In this document: one piece after another, positions 1 to 9,209 of the stretch
How positions within the stretch are numbered: position 1 is the stretch's first letter
Layout: each line of letters opens with the position of its first letter
Assembly (NCBI RefSeq): GCF_006861795.1
Contig: NZ_VDGH01000016.1
Span: 2,283-55,768, forward strand
Direction: 5' to 3'
DNA from: Psychrobacillus lasiicapitis
GTDB lineage: Bacteria; Bacillota; Bacilli; Bacillales_A; Planococcaceae
Length of the DNA stretch: 53,486 bases
Made by a program: the position numbers and the translations under genes
The notes under the pieces: model-generated
What the model was told of the DNA's origin: nothing
Database searches by the model: none
The model's input: only the letters and a program-made list of their open reading frames with translations

Positions 1-91
1 CGAGCAGATAAATTTAGCTTTCATGTTGTTCGGAAAAGGTTGTAAAATGTTTCAATTCCTGCTAATAAGAAAATAAATGGAGGTTTTCATT

Positions 92-1168
92 TTGACAAAA
101 CGTAAATTTGGTTTAGGTCTTTCACTTGTACTAGCTGCTGGTACGATTCTTGGCGCTTGTGGTACTAAAGACGATGAAAAAGCATCAACTGGTTCAGAAG
201 GTGCAGACAAAGGTACAGAATCAACAGATTTCTCTATTGCAATGATCACAGACGTTGGTGGAGTAGACGATAAATCTTTTAACCAATCAGCTTGGGAAGG
301 TTTTCAAGCATGGGGGAAAGAACATGGTCTTGAAAAAGGCGATGGTGGTTTTGACTATCTTCAATCAGCAGGAGATGCTGATTACGTAACAAACTTAAAT
401 AACTTAGTACGTCGTGATTTCGACATCGTTTATGGTATTGGTTTCTTATTAGAAGAACCGATTGCAACAATTGCAGACCAAAAACCGGATAACAAATTCG
501 TAATTCTTGATGGTGTTGCGGATCGACCAAACGTTGTTTCAGTATTGTTTAAAGAACAAGAAGTAGCATACCTTGCTGGTGTTGCAGCTGCACTTATGTC
601 AGAAACTAAACAAGTTGGTTTCGTTGGAGGAATGGAAATTCCAGTTATCGAGCGTTTCGAAGCAGGATTCGTTGAAGGTGTTAAAGCAGTAGATCCAAGT
701 ATTAAAGTAGATGTTCAATATACTGGTAAATTTGATGATGCTGCACTTGGTAAAACAACTGCTAACCGTATGTATTCTTCAGGTGTAGATATTATTGCAC
801 ACGCTGCTGGTGGTACTGGTAACGGTGTATTTGCGGAAGCAAAAGAACGTAAAACAAAAGATCCGAATGCAAATGTATGGGTAATCGGAGTTGACTCTGA
901 CCAATACGAAGAAGGTGCTGTTGGCGATTCTAACGTAACACTTACTTCTATGTTGAAAAAAGTTGGAACTGCGGTACAAGACGTTGCAAATGATGCAATG
1001 GCTGGAAACTTCCCAGGTGGAACTACTTTAACTTATGGACTAGCTGAAAATGGTGTTGAACTTGCTGATTCTCGTGGAGCTATCCCGCAAGAAATTTTAG
1101 ACCAAATTAAAGAGTATTCAGATAAAGTTGCTTCTGGTGAAATTACTGTTCCTGAGACAGTTGAATAA
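92..1168 (+). CDS. BMP-family nucleoside-binding lipoprotein of an ABC importer
   Basis: Substrate-binding lipoprotein of the Bmp/PnrA-like family, which captures purine nucleosides for the ABC importer encoded just downstream; comparable to Bacillus NupN. I place the start at TTG 92 because GGAGG at 79-83 sits 8 nt before it; an in-frame ATG at 77 overlaps that ribosome binding site. The 358-residue product begins with basic residues and a hydrophobic stretch ending in the lipobox LGAC (Cys23), then a Ser/Thr/Asp/Glu linker, and then the periplasmic-binding-like fold with the typical AMITDVGGVDDKSFNQ opening. Anchored on the outer face of the membrane. A terminator follows at 1182-1220, so the lipoprotein can be transcribed separately from the ABC genes. 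Family assignment is strong; the exact nucleoside is not shown by sequence. Confidence 0.93.
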   Translation: MTKRKFGLGLSLVLAAGTILGACGTKDDEKASTGSEGADKGTESTDFSIAMITDVGGVDDKSFNQSAWEGFQAWGKEHGLEKGDGGFDYLQSAGDADYVTNLNNLVRRDFDIVYGIGFLLEEPIATIADQKPDNKFVILDGVADRPNVVSVLFKEQEVAYLAGVAAALMSETKQVGFVGGMEIPVIERFEAGFVEGVKAVDPSIKVDVQYTGKFDDAALGKTTANRMYSSGVDIIAHAAGGTGNGVFAEAKERKTKDPNANVWVIGVDSDQYEEGAVGDSNVTLTSMLKKVGTAVQDVANDAMAGNFPGGTTLTYGLAENGVELADSRGAIPQEILDQIKEYSDKVASGEITVPETVE

Positions 1169-1181
1169 TTAGTTTACGAAC

Positions 1182-1220
1182 ATCATAAAGATCGATGTGA
1201 ATCGGTCTTTATGATATTTT
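1182..1220 (+). terminator. rho-independent terminator after the BMP lipoprotein gene
   Basis: Stem of 15 bp (1182-1196 with 1201-1215, one G-U pair), loop GTGA, followed by ATTTT. It would let the binding-protein mRNA accumulate over the transporter mRNA. Confidence 0.85.
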
Positions 1221-1299
1221 AATTAATAGATGAAAGATTTTAAAAATTTAAAGTCTTTCCTGTATTAATTTTGTACTAGTATAGTAGGGAGTGAATTCA

Positions 1300-2850
1300 T
1301 TGGAATATGTAATAGAGATGCTAGGCATTCGAAAAGAGTTTGGATCATTTGTTGCGAATGATAATATTACTCTCCAATTAAAAAAAGGAGAGATTCATGC
1401 TCTTTTAGGAGAAAATGGAGCTGGAAAATCCACTCTCATGAATGTGCTATTTGGTCTATATCAACCGGAAGCCGGCGAGATAAAAGTAAAAGGGAAGACT
1501 GTGAAAATAACGGATCCGAACGTAGCAAATGATCTTGGTATTGGTATGGTGCATCAGCATTTTATGCTTGTAGAAAATTTCACTGTAACAGAAAATATTA
1601 TTTTAGGGAACGAACTAACGAAAAGCGGTGTTATCGACATTAAAGATGCTGCGAAAAAAATCCAATCCCTATCAGAGATGTATGGATTGGCAGTAGATCC
1701 TTACGCTAAAATTGAAGATATATCTGTTGGTATGCAACAGCGTGTTGAAATTTTAAAAACACTATATCGAGGAGCAGAAATATTAATATTCGATGAACCG
1801 ACCGCATCTCTTACTCCTCAAGAAATTATTGAGCTCATTCAAATTATGAAGCGACTCATTCAAGAAGGTAAATCGATTATTATTATCACGCACAAACTAA
1901 AAGAGATTATGGATGTTTCAGACAGAGTAACTGTTATACGTAAAGGAGAAGGAATTGGAACCGTTATCACGGCTGAAACCAATCCAAATGAACTTGCATC
2001 TCTAATGGTTGGTAGACAAGTAGATTTTACGACAGTCAAAGTGGATGCCAATCCTACCGATGACGCTTTAGTTATAAAAAATCTAGTTGTTACCGATTAT
2101 CGCGGAGTGGAAAGAGTAAAAGATTTGAGTTTAACCGTACGTAAAGGTGAGATTTTAGGTATTGCTGGAATTGATGGAAATGGCCAATCCGAGTTAATCG
2201 AAGCAATTACCGGATTAAGAAAGTCAAAAAGCGGCTCCATCTCGATCAATGGAAAAGATATAACAAACAAAAAACCTCGTAAAGTGACGGAATCAGGCAT
2301 TGGACATATACCACAGGACCGTCATAAACATGGATTAGTATTAGATTTTCCTATTGGACATAATATTGCTTTACAAACTTATTATGAAAATCCAATTTCT
2401 AAAAATGGAATCATGAACTATGGAAAAGTTTCAGAACTAGCACAAAAAATCATTAGAGAATATGATGTGCGAACACAAGGAGAATATACTCCAGCGCGTG
2501 CTTTGTCGGGTGGTAACCAGCAAAAAGCGATTATTGGTCGTGAAATCGAACGTAACCCAGAGTTATTAATCGCAGCACTTCCAACTAGGGGATTAGATGT
2601 TGGTGCAATTGAGTTTATCCATCAACGATTAATCGAGCAACGAGACAAAGGAAAAGCGGTGCTATTACTATCGTTTGAACTAGATGAAGTAATGAATGTA
2701 TCCGATCGTATCGCGGTTATTCATGATGGACATATAGTCGATACCGTGTTGCCAAAAGAAACAACTGAACAAGAATTAGGTCTGTTAATGGCAGGTCAAA
2801 GCACAAAAGAAACAGTGACAAAACAGGGGGATACTAAGCATGCCGAATAG
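1300..2850 (+). CDS. Nucleoside ABC transporter ATP-binding protein (two fused ATPase domains)
   Basis: Energises uptake of nucleosides with the two permeases that follow; resembles Bacillus NupO (YufO). Start chosen at TTG 1300 (MEYVIEMLGIRK) because AGGGAGTG at 1286-1293 is correctly spaced; a GTG at 1291 lies inside it. 516 residues with two ABC domains. The first has Walker A GENGAGKST (residues 37-45), signature SVGMQQR and Walker B DEPTASLTP. In the second the Walker A is degenerate (GIDGNGQSE) while the signature LSGGNQQK is intact; its Walker B region reads AALPTRGLD instead of the usual DEPTRGLD. This asymmetric pattern is normal for sugar/nucleoside importers of this class. Overlaps the next gene by 11 nt, so the ABC genes are translationally coupled. 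A TATAGT at 1280-1285 may be its own -10. Confidence 0.93.
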   Translation: MEYVIEMLGIRKEFGSFVANDNITLQLKKGEIHALLGENGAGKSTLMNVLFGLYQPEAGEIKVKGKTVKITDPNVANDLGIGMVHQHFMLVENFTVTENIILGNELTKSGVIDIKDAAKKIQSLSEMYGLAVDPYAKIEDISVGMQQRVEILKTLYRGAEILIFDEPTASLTPQEIIELIQIMKRLIQEGKSIIIITHKLKEIMDVSDRVTVIRKGEGIGTVITAETNPNELASLMVGRQVDFTTVKVDANPTDDALVIKNLVVTDYRGVERVKDLSLTVRKGEILGIAGIDGNGQSELIEAITGLRKSKSGSISINGKDITNKKPRKVTESGIGHIPQDRHKHGLVLDFPIGHNIALQTYYENPISKNGIMNYGKVSELAQKIIREYDVRTQGEYTPARALSGGNQQKAIIGREIERNPELLIAALPTRGLDVGAIEFIHQRLIEQRDKGKAVLLLSFELDEVMNVSDRIAVIHDGHIVDTVLPKETTEQELGLLMAGQSTKETVTKQGDTKHAE

Positions 2851-3886
2851 AGTAGTTAATATACTTGTCCCTGTTATTTCCGTTATATTAGGTTTACTTG
2901 TAGGAGCAGTAGTAATGGTAGTAAGTGGATACGATCCAGTTGCAGGTTATTCTGCACTTTGGAATGGTATTTTTGGAGACTCCTATACAATAGGAGAAAC
3001 TATCCGCCAAATAACTCCTTATTTATTATCAGGGTTAGCGGTTGCGTTTGCTTTCCGTACAGGGCTATTTAATATCGGTGTAGAAGGGCAATTGTTAGTT
3101 GGTTGGTTTGCAGCTGCATATGTTGGAATTGCATTCGATCTACCAATGTATATCCATTTACCATTAGCGATTATCGCTGCTGCTGTAGCAGGTGGACTGT
3201 GGGCATTTATACCTGGTCTTTTAAAAGCCAAATTACAAGTGCATGAAGTTATTGTAACGATTATGATGAACTATATTGCGCTTCATACAACAAATGTACT
3301 TACACGTATGGTTGCAGATGGTAAAGAAACGACAGGTACTATTAAAGAAACGGCTTCTTTGAAATCTGTATTTTTTGAGAGTTTAACAGACTATTCAAGA
3401 TTACACTATGGTATTTTCATTGCACTAGCGATGGTATTTGTTATGTGGTTTATATTAGAAAAAACGACAACTGGTTTTGAATTGAAAGCAGTTGGATTCA
3501 ATAAGAATGCATCTGAGTATGCTGGGATGAATGTAAATAAAAATATTATCCTTTCAATGGTTATTTCCGGAGCATTTGCAGGGTTAGCTGGTGCGATGGA
3601 AGCGCTAGGTACATTCCAATATGCGAGTGTAAAAGGTGGATTTACAGGAATCGGATTTGACGGAATTGCAGTAGCTCTTTTAGGTGCTAATACGCCGCTC
3701 GGGGTAGTCTTCGGGGCAACCTTATTCGGTGCGTTGAAATTTGGCTCATTAAATATGCCGAATGCTGCCGGTATACCGGTAGAAATCGTTTCGATTGTTA
3801 TCGCGCTTATTATTTTCTTTGTAGCATGTGGTTACATTATTCGCTATTTCCTTGTAAAGACGAACAAGAAAAAGGAGGCGAAATAA
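2840..3886 (+). CDS. Nucleoside ABC transporter permease 1
   Basis: Integral membrane permease of the BPD_transp_2 (ribose/branched-chain amino-acid type) family, comparable to NupP. 348 residues, about 9-10 hydrophobic segments; the motif AFRTGLFNIGVEGQ and the loop FELKAVGFNKNASEYAGMN are hallmarks of this family. Start ATG 2840 lies within the end of the ATPase gene with its ribosome binding site GGGGG at 2825-2829. The protein pairs with the next permease to form the membrane channel. Confidence 0.93.
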   Translation: MPNRVVNILVPVISVILGLLVGAVVMVVSGYDPVAGYSALWNGIFGDSYTIGETIRQITPYLLSGLAVAFAFRTGLFNIGVEGQLLVGWFAAAYVGIAFDLPMYIHLPLAIIAAAVAGGLWAFIPGLLKAKLQVHEVIVTIMMNYIALHTTNVLTRMVADGKETTGTIKETASLKSVFFESLTDYSRLHYGIFIALAMVFVMWFILEKTTTGFELKAVGFNKNASEYAGMNVNKNIILSMVISGAFAGLAGAMEALGTFQYASVKGGFTGIGFDGIAVALLGANTPLGVVFGATLFGALKFGSLNMPNAAGIPVEIVSIVIALIIFFVACGYIIRYFLVKTNKKKEAK

Positions 3887-3887
3887 C

Positions 3888-4847
3888 ATGAGCTTTTTAG
3901 AGGTTCTATATTTCATCATTCCATCGGCTATATTTTATGCCGCTCCGCTAGTCTTTACAGCGATCGGTGGGGTTTTCTCCGAACGTTCCGGTGTTGTTAA
4001 TATCGGACTAGAAGGTTTAATGGTAATGGGGGCATTTGTCGGCATTATTTTCAACCTTACATTTGTCGATACATTTGGTTCGATGACTCCTTGGGTTTCC
4101 ATCATTGCAGCCATGATTGTCTCTGGTATATTCGCGATTATGCATGCGGTAGCAACTATTTCCTTCCGTGCAGATCAAACGATATCCGGGGTAGCGATCA
4201 ATATGCTAGGTGTCGCGATTGCATTGTTCTCGGTTAAAATGATTTATGGTAAAGGACAAACAGATTATATTCAAGAACGTTTCGTCCGATTCGATATTCC
4301 TTTTTTAAGTGATATTCCGGTTTTAGGACCTATGTTTTTTAAAGATGTGTATTCAACATCGATTTTAGCTTTCATCGTAGCAATCGGTGCGTGGTTTGTT
4401 ATCTATAAAACGCCGTTTGGTTTACGTCTTCGCGCAGTAGGGGAGCACCCGATGGCTGCGGATACGATGGGTGTTAATGTTACGAAAATGCGTTATATTG
4501 CGGTTATTTTATCCGGTATGCTTGCTGGAGTTGGTGGAGCAGTTTATGCACAAGCTATTTCTGGGGAATTTAGTCATACGACGATTAATGGACAAGGGTT
4601 CATGGCACTTGCTGCGATGATCTTCGGGAAATGGCATCCACTAGGAGCGCTTGGAGCAGCATTATTCTTCGGTTTTGCGCAGGCATTAAGTATTATTGGT
4701 GGGCAAATTCCATATATCGATCAAATACCGAGCTATTACTTGCATATCTTACCATATGTATTGACGATTTTAGCGGTTGCAGGATTTATCGGAAAAGCAC
4801 ATGCACCAAAAGCTAGTGGTGTACCATATATTAAAGGGAAACGTTAA
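3888..4847 (+). CDS. Nucleoside ABC transporter permease 2
   Basis: Second permease of the same importer, comparable to NupQ. 319 residues, mostly hydrophobic, with the family motifs SERSGVVNIGLEGLM near the N-terminus and LRLRAVGEHPMAADTMG in the cytoplasmic coupling loop. ATG 3888 follows the previous stop by one base, with AAAGGAGG at 3871-3878. It is the last gene of the importer operon, closed by the terminator at 4855-4881. Confidence 0.93.
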   Translation: MSFLEVLYFIIPSAIFYAAPLVFTAIGGVFSERSGVVNIGLEGLMVMGAFVGIIFNLTFVDTFGSMTPWVSIIAAMIVSGIFAIMHAVATISFRADQTISGVAINMLGVAIALFSVKMIYGKGQTDYIQERFVRFDIPFLSDIPVLGPMFFKDVYSTSILAFIVAIGAWFVIYKTPFGLRLRAVGEHPMAADTMGVNVTKMRYIAVILSGMLAGVGGAVYAQAISGEFSHTTINGQGFMALAAMIFGKWHPLGALGAALFFGFAQALSIIGGQIPYIDQIPSYYLHILPYVLTILAVAGFIGKAHAPKASGVPYIKGKR

Positions 4848-4854
4848 AACGAGT

Positions 4855-4881
4855 GGGACCAATTAAATTTGGTCCCTTTTT
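4855..4881 (+). terminator. terminator of the nucleoside ABC operon
   Basis: GGGACCAA (4855-4862) pairs with TTGGTCCC (4869-4876), six-base loop, then five T. Confidence 0.9.
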
Positions 4882-4883
4882 GT

Positions 4884-4913
4884 TTGTACAGTTATAAGGA
4901 CTACATGTATAGT
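4884..4913 (+). promoter_or_regulatory. sigma-A type promoter for the ymfF-ymfH-ymfI operon
   Basis: TTGTAC (4884-4889), 18-bp spacer, TATAGT (4908-4913), directly after the preceding terminator and 47 bp before ymfF. Confidence 0.55.
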
Positions 4914-4959
4914 AAAATGGTATAAGAGATAAACTAGAAAGAAAAAGGGGGATTACAAC

Positions 4960-6237
4960 ATGTTTCAACAATTCGAACTTGCCCAAGGCGTAAAGCTTTA
5001 TGTAAGACCGACCGAACAATTTAAAACGATTAATATTTCGTTCAAATGGAAACAACAACTAACTGAGGAACAGGCAGCAATCCGTGCTGTTTTAGCGAAT
5101 GTATTGCAGTATAGCAATGCGGAGTATGAAACAAATGCAGATTTTCGAAAACGTTTAGATGATCTATATGGTGCTGTATTATATTTTGATACAGGGAAAA
5201 AAGGAGCCCATCATATTTTTTCACTGAATGCGGAAACTGTAAATGATGCTTATTTATCCAACGAAAAAGTAGTAGATGAAGTCTTCAACTTATTACATAC
5301 CGTCTTATTTAAACCACGGTTGGTAGATGGAAAATTTGTAGATTCAATTGTCACCCGAGAAAAAGATCAGGTTGTCGAACGTATACAATCGATGTATGAC
5401 GACAAAACGAGATATGCGCAGCAACGTTTGCTAGAAAATATTCGCCCGAATCACCCTGCTTCTATTTCTGCAAACGGGACAGTTAAAGCGGTAAAAGCTG
5501 TAACGAACGAACAACTGGTAGCGATGCACCAAACCATTCTAACAGAAGATAATTTGTCCATTTATATTGTTGGAGATGTAAATGTGGAAGAAATCAAAGA
5601 AAAAATAGCTAGCCATTTTCCATTTACAGCGAGGTCGAAAGAACTGTCAAATGACGTCCAAGCAGCAAATGCATCCACCGAAAATGGATTTTTACATGAA
5701 ATACAAGATATGAAACAAGGAAAATTGCATACAGCCTATCGTACACCAATTACTTTCTTTTCGGAGGAGTTTCCAGTTATGCAGATGACAAACGGCATCT
5801 TAGGAGGCTTTTCACATTCCAAAATATTCATGAACGTACGAGAAAAAGAAAGCATGGCCTATTATGCATCTAGTAGTTATGCATCCCTATATGGGTTAAT
5901 ATTTGTCCTAGCAGGTATCGATGCTAATTTGCAGGAAAAAGCGGTAAAGTTAATAGATGAACAACTAAAAACGATGCAAGAAGGAAATATTACAGACTTA
6001 GAAATAAATCAAACAAAATCGATGCTATCAAACCAATTGAAAGAAGCAATGGATTCTGCTCGCGCACAAATAGAAATTTATGATCAATATAAAGAGTTAA
6101 ATGAGTCATTTACAGTAGAAGACTGGGTTGCTAAATGGTCCACTGTAACAAAAGAACAAATCAGTCAAATGGCTCAAAAAATAGAAAAGGAATTCGTCTA
6201 TTTCCTATCTGGTAAGGAAGGTGAAGGCAATGAATGA
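4960..6237 (+). CDS. ymfF: YmfF-type M16 peptidase-like protein (lacks the zinc motif)
   Basis: M16 (insulinase/pitrilysin) family protein that in Bacillales always sits before the active-looking paralogue YmfH. 425 residues with the paired M16 half-domains, ending in the helical C-terminal part. The HxxEH zinc-binding motif is absent from the N-terminal region (the corresponding stretch reads NVLQYSNAEYETNADFRKR), so it is most likely a non-catalytic partner. ATG 4960 has AAGGGGG 10 nt upstream. Its 3' end overlaps ymfH by 8 nt, which suggests coupled translation of a heteromer; that partnership is inferred from other M16 pairs, not shown here. Confidence 0.88.
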   Translation: MFQQFELAQGVKLYVRPTEQFKTINISFKWKQQLTEEQAAIRAVLANVLQYSNAEYETNADFRKRLDDLYGAVLYFDTGKKGAHHIFSLNAETVNDAYLSNEKVVDEVFNLLHTVLFKPRLVDGKFVDSIVTREKDQVVERIQSMYDDKTRYAQQRLLENIRPNHPASISANGTVKAVKAVTNEQLVAMHQTILTEDNLSIYIVGDVNVEEIKEKIASHFPFTARSKELSNDVQAANASTENGFLHEIQDMKQGKLHTAYRTPITFFSEEFPVMQMTNGILGGFSHSKIFMNVREKESMAYYASSSYASLYGLIFVLAGIDANLQEKAVKLIDEQLKTMQEGNITDLEINQTKSMLSNQLKEAMDSARAQIEIYDQYKELNESFTVEDWVAKWSTVTKEQISQMAQKIEKEFVYFLSGKEGEGNE

Positions 6238-7534
6238 AACTTATTTTGAACAATTAGAAGAAACGCTATACCATGAGCAATTGCCGAATGGCTTAGACGT
6301 ATATATTTTGCCGAAAAAAGGATTTTCCAAAACTTTCGTAACTTTTTCAACGAAGTATGGATCAATTGATCGTGAATTTATTCCGCTTGGTAAAACGGAA
6401 CCTGTAATCGTTCCTGATGGGATAGCCCACTTTTTAGAGCATAAAATGTTCGAAAAGGAAGAAGGAGACGTTTTTCAACAGTTCAGTGAAAAAGGGGCTT
6501 CTGCCAATGCATTTACTTCTTTTACAAAAACGACTTACTTATTCTCTTCTACTGACCATGTATTAGATAATACGAAAACTTTACTTGATTTTGTGCAGCA
6601 GCCTTATTTCACAGAAGAAACGGTGGAAAAAGAAAAGGGGATCATTGGGCAAGAAATCACCATGTATGATGACCAGCCCGACTGGCGCTTATACTTTGGA
6701 GCTATTGAAAATATGTATAAAGACCATCCCGTGAAAATTGATATTGCTGGAACGATAGAATCTATTGATAAAATTACGGCAGATCATTTATATGAATGCT
6801 ACCACACGTTTTATCACCCATCTAATATGACAGTATTTGTTGTGGGTGCAGTAAATCCACAGGAAATGATGGATTTTATCAAACAAGATCAAGCGGCAAA
6901 AACCTTTGAAGCGCCACAGGAAATTCAACGATTTTTCCCGACTGAACAAACGAATGTTGCTTTTTCCGAGCGCAGCTTGCAAATGGATGTCCAAAAACCA
7001 AAAGTAATCTATGGTATTAAAGCAACAAATACCGATATTTCCGGTGAAGAAATGCTGAACTTTGAGTTAGCCATGCAAGTAGCCGTTGAACTCTTATTTG
7101 GAAGAACATCTACATTTTATCAAGACGTTTATGAAAAGGGCTTAATCGATGAATCGTATTCAGCAGACTTTTCAATGGAAAAAGGATATGGATTTACGAT
7201 GATCGGCTCGGATACCGTAAATGCGGAACAACTTGTCGAGAAGATTAAACAATCGATTCAATCATTTGCAAAAGAAGGACAGTTTACGGAAGAGGATTTA
7301 AAGCGAGTTACACGTAAAAAAATTGGCTTTTTCTTACGTGCATTAAATTCAATCGAATATATTGCAAACCAATTTACAAGATACTCTTTTAACGATATGA
7401 ATTTATTTGATGTTGTACCAGCCCTTGAAAATTTAAAGCTGGAACAAGTGATGCAGGCACTGGAATCTTTAAAGGATGAACAGACCCATACAGTATTTAC
7501 GGTCGTTCCATTCGAAAAAAACGGTAATGAGTAA
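6230..7534 (+). CDS. ymfH: YmfH-type M16 zinc peptidase
   Basis: Catalytic member of the M16 pair. 434 residues from ATG 6230 (MNETYFEQLEE); GGAAGGTG at 6214-6221 is better spaced for this ATG than for the in-frame GTG 6221. The inverted zinc motif HFLEH lies at residues 67-71, and the downstream EKGIIGQEI stretch supplies the usual third ligand Glu. Overlaps ymfF upstream and ymfI downstream by 8 nt each. Substrate unknown; processing of a peptide or envelope protein is possible but not shown. Confidence 0.9.
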   Translation: MNETYFEQLEETLYHEQLPNGLDVYILPKKGFSKTFVTFSTKYGSIDREFIPLGKTEPVIVPDGIAHFLEHKMFEKEEGDVFQQFSEKGASANAFTSFTKTTYLFSSTDHVLDNTKTLLDFVQQPYFTEETVEKEKGIIGQEITMYDDQPDWRLYFGAIENMYKDHPVKIDIAGTIESIDKITADHLYECYHTFYHPSNMTVFVVGAVNPQEMMDFIKQDQAAKTFEAPQEIQRFFPTEQTNVAFSERSLQMDVQKPKVIYGIKATNTDISGEEMLNFELAMQVAVELLFGRTSTFYQDVYEKGLIDESYSADFSMEKGYGFTMIGSDTVNAEQLVEKIKQSIQSFAKEGQFTEEDLKRVTRKKIGFFLRALNSIEYIANQFTRYSFNDMNLFDVVPALENLKLEQVMQALESLKDEQTHTVFTVVPFEKNGNE

Positions 7535-8258
7535 AAAGTTCGCATTAGTGTTAGGGGCTTCTGGAGAAATTGGGGATACCATTTGTCGTAACTTGGCTGA
7601 AGCCGGGTGGTCCCTATATCTACACTATTCAAGCAATAAAGCACGTATAAGCGTGCTTATGGATGATTTAGAGCGTTTATACCCAACACAAGAATTTATG
7701 CTTATACAAGCGGATATGAGGAAAACGAGTTCTATTGAAAAACTAGCAAATTCAATCTTTTCCCTTCATTCCATTGTTTTCGCTCATGGACATAGCTTAT
7801 ATAAAGGGTTGGAAGAAACTACGCTAGAAGATATACGTCAATTATTTCTAGTGCATGTGGAACATCCGATGTTTCTATTAGGGAAATTGACACCGAAGCT
7901 TCGAAAGCATTTGCATAGCTCCGTTATTTTCGTTGGATCTATTTGGGGGGAAACCGGGGCTTCCTATGAAGCGGCATACTCTGCTGCGAAAGGGGCCCAG
8001 CATGCTTTTGTAAAAGCTTATGCAAAAGAAGTGGCGCACTCTAAGATTACGGTAAATGCGGTAGCGCCAGGTTTTATCGATACGAAGATGAATATGCATG
8101 TGGAAAACGAAGCTAGGACGTTATTATTAGAAGAAATACCTGCAGGCGTTTTCGGTACAACACAAAACGTTGCAGATGCGGTCGTTTTTTTAGCTAGCGA
8201 AAAAGCAAACTATATTACGGGTCAAATTATCCGCATTAACGGCGGCTGGTATATTTAA
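7527..8258 (+). CDS. ymfI: YmfI-type short-chain dehydrogenase/reductase
   Basis: Classical SDR oxidoreductase, often annotated as 3-oxoacyl-ACP reductase-like. Start at ATG 7527, which overlaps the end of ymfH; an in-frame ATG at 7476 is deep inside ymfH and has no ribosome binding site. 243 residues. Nucleotide-binding GASGEIG at residues 10-16, catalytic Ser138, Tyr151 and Lys155 in YSAAK, and the C-terminal GQIIRINGGW. Third gene of the ymfF-H-I operon, followed by a terminator at 8272-8306. The true substrate is not evident. Confidence 0.88.
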   Translation: MSKKFALVLGASGEIGDTICRNLAEAGWSLYLHYSSNKARISVLMDDLERLYPTQEFMLIQADMRKTSSIEKLANSIFSLHSIVFAHGHSLYKGLEETTLEDIRQLFLVHVEHPMFLLGKLTPKLRKHLHSSVIFVGSIWGETGASYEAAYSAAKGAQHAFVKAYAKEVAHSKITVNAVAPGFIDTKMNMHVENEARTLLLEEIPAGVFGTTQNVADAVVFLASEKANYITGQIIRINGGWYI

Positions 8259-8271
8259 GAAGTATTTTTAG

Positions 8272-8306
8272 AGAAAAGAGAGAGATTCGTGCTCTTTTCT
8301 TTTTTC
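8272..8306 (+). terminator. terminator after ymfI
   Basis: AGAAAAGAG (8272-8280) pairs with CTCTTTTCT (8292-8300), then TTTTTC. The loop is 11 nt. Confidence 0.7.
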
Positions 8307-8386
8307 TTTTATTCGCCTCGGAATTCATATATGATAGAACTTATAATAGGTAAATAACGTCATCTAACGAGAGAGGACAGATACGT

Positions 8387-9193
8387 ATGGCAAGTGAGTG
8401 GTTTTTTGAATACGAGATTCAAATAAATCGTCCAGGACTTTTAGGGGATATTGCTTCATTACTTGGGATGCTTCGTGTAAATATTGTTACGATTAATGGC
8501 GTAGATGAAGGCCGTCGTGGTATGCTTATTAAAGCAGAAAAAAAGGAAAACATTGAACGCTTTGAACATATTGCATCAACAATGGAAACGATTCAATTAA
8601 CGAAATTTAGGGAACCGAAGTTAAGAGATCGGCTGGCAGTGCGTCATGGTCGCTATATTCAACGAGATGCAGATGACAAAAAAACATTCCGATTTGTCCG
8701 CAATGAGTTAGGGATATTAGTGGACTTTATGGCTGAAATTTTTAAACAAGAAGGCCATAAGCTGATTGGCATTAGAGGAATGCCACGTGTCGGTAAAACA
8801 GAATCGGTTGTCGCTGCAAGCGTTTGTGCAAATAAAAAGTGGATTTTTCTTTCTTCTACGATGATTAAACAAACCATCAGAAGCCAACTTATAGGGGACG
8901 AATTTAGCGATCGCAATATTTTCATCCTCGATGGCATTGTGACAAGAAATTCAAATGATGAAAAACATCAAATGTTAGTAAGAGAAATGATGCGAATGCC
9001 TACGATTAAAGTAGTAGAGCATCCAGATATGTTCATTCAACACTCCGAGTATTCTATTGATGATTTTGATTATATTATTGAGCTTCGTCACAATCCCGAA
9101 GAAGAGATTTCGTATGAAATGATGGAGAAAAACCACAGCATGTCGGACAAAGGAATGAGTGGTTTCGGCGGATTTGGTGGATTTAATTTTTAA
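8387..9193 (+). CDS. ymfK: YmfK-type protein (DUF3388; ACT-like plus P-loop)
   Basis: Conserved Bacillales protein of unknown function, DUF3388. 268 residues from ATG 8387, with GAGAGGA upstream. The N-terminal 75 residues look like an ACT-type ligand-binding fold (INRPGLLGDIASLLGMLRVN), followed by a P-loop GMPRVGKT at 131-138 and a C-terminal Gly/Phe tail (GFGGFGGFNF). It could be a nucleotide-dependent regulator that senses a small molecule, but that is inference. The usual partner ymfJ (DUF3243) is not present between ymfI and this gene: the 128-bp gap contains only a terminator and leader. Confidence 0.87.
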   Translation: MASEWFFEYEIQINRPGLLGDIASLLGMLRVNIVTINGVDEGRRGMLIKAEKKENIERFEHIASTMETIQLTKFREPKLRDRLAVRHGRYIQRDADDKKTFRFVRNELGILVDFMAEIFKQEGHKLIGIRGMPRVGKTESVVAASVCANKKWIFLSSTMIKQTIRSQLIGDEFSDRNIFILDGIVTRNSNDEKHQMLVREMMRMPTIKVVEHPDMFIQHSEYSIDDFDYIIELRHNPEEEISYEMMEKNHSMSDKGMSGFGGFGGFNF

Positions 9194-9209
9194 CGGGCAG
9201 GTGTTTTAG

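Noticed and set aside
7258..7644. Long minus-strand ORF (128 codons) across ymfH-ymfI
   Set aside because: Lies opposite two well-conserved genes; composition is that of an antisense shadow.
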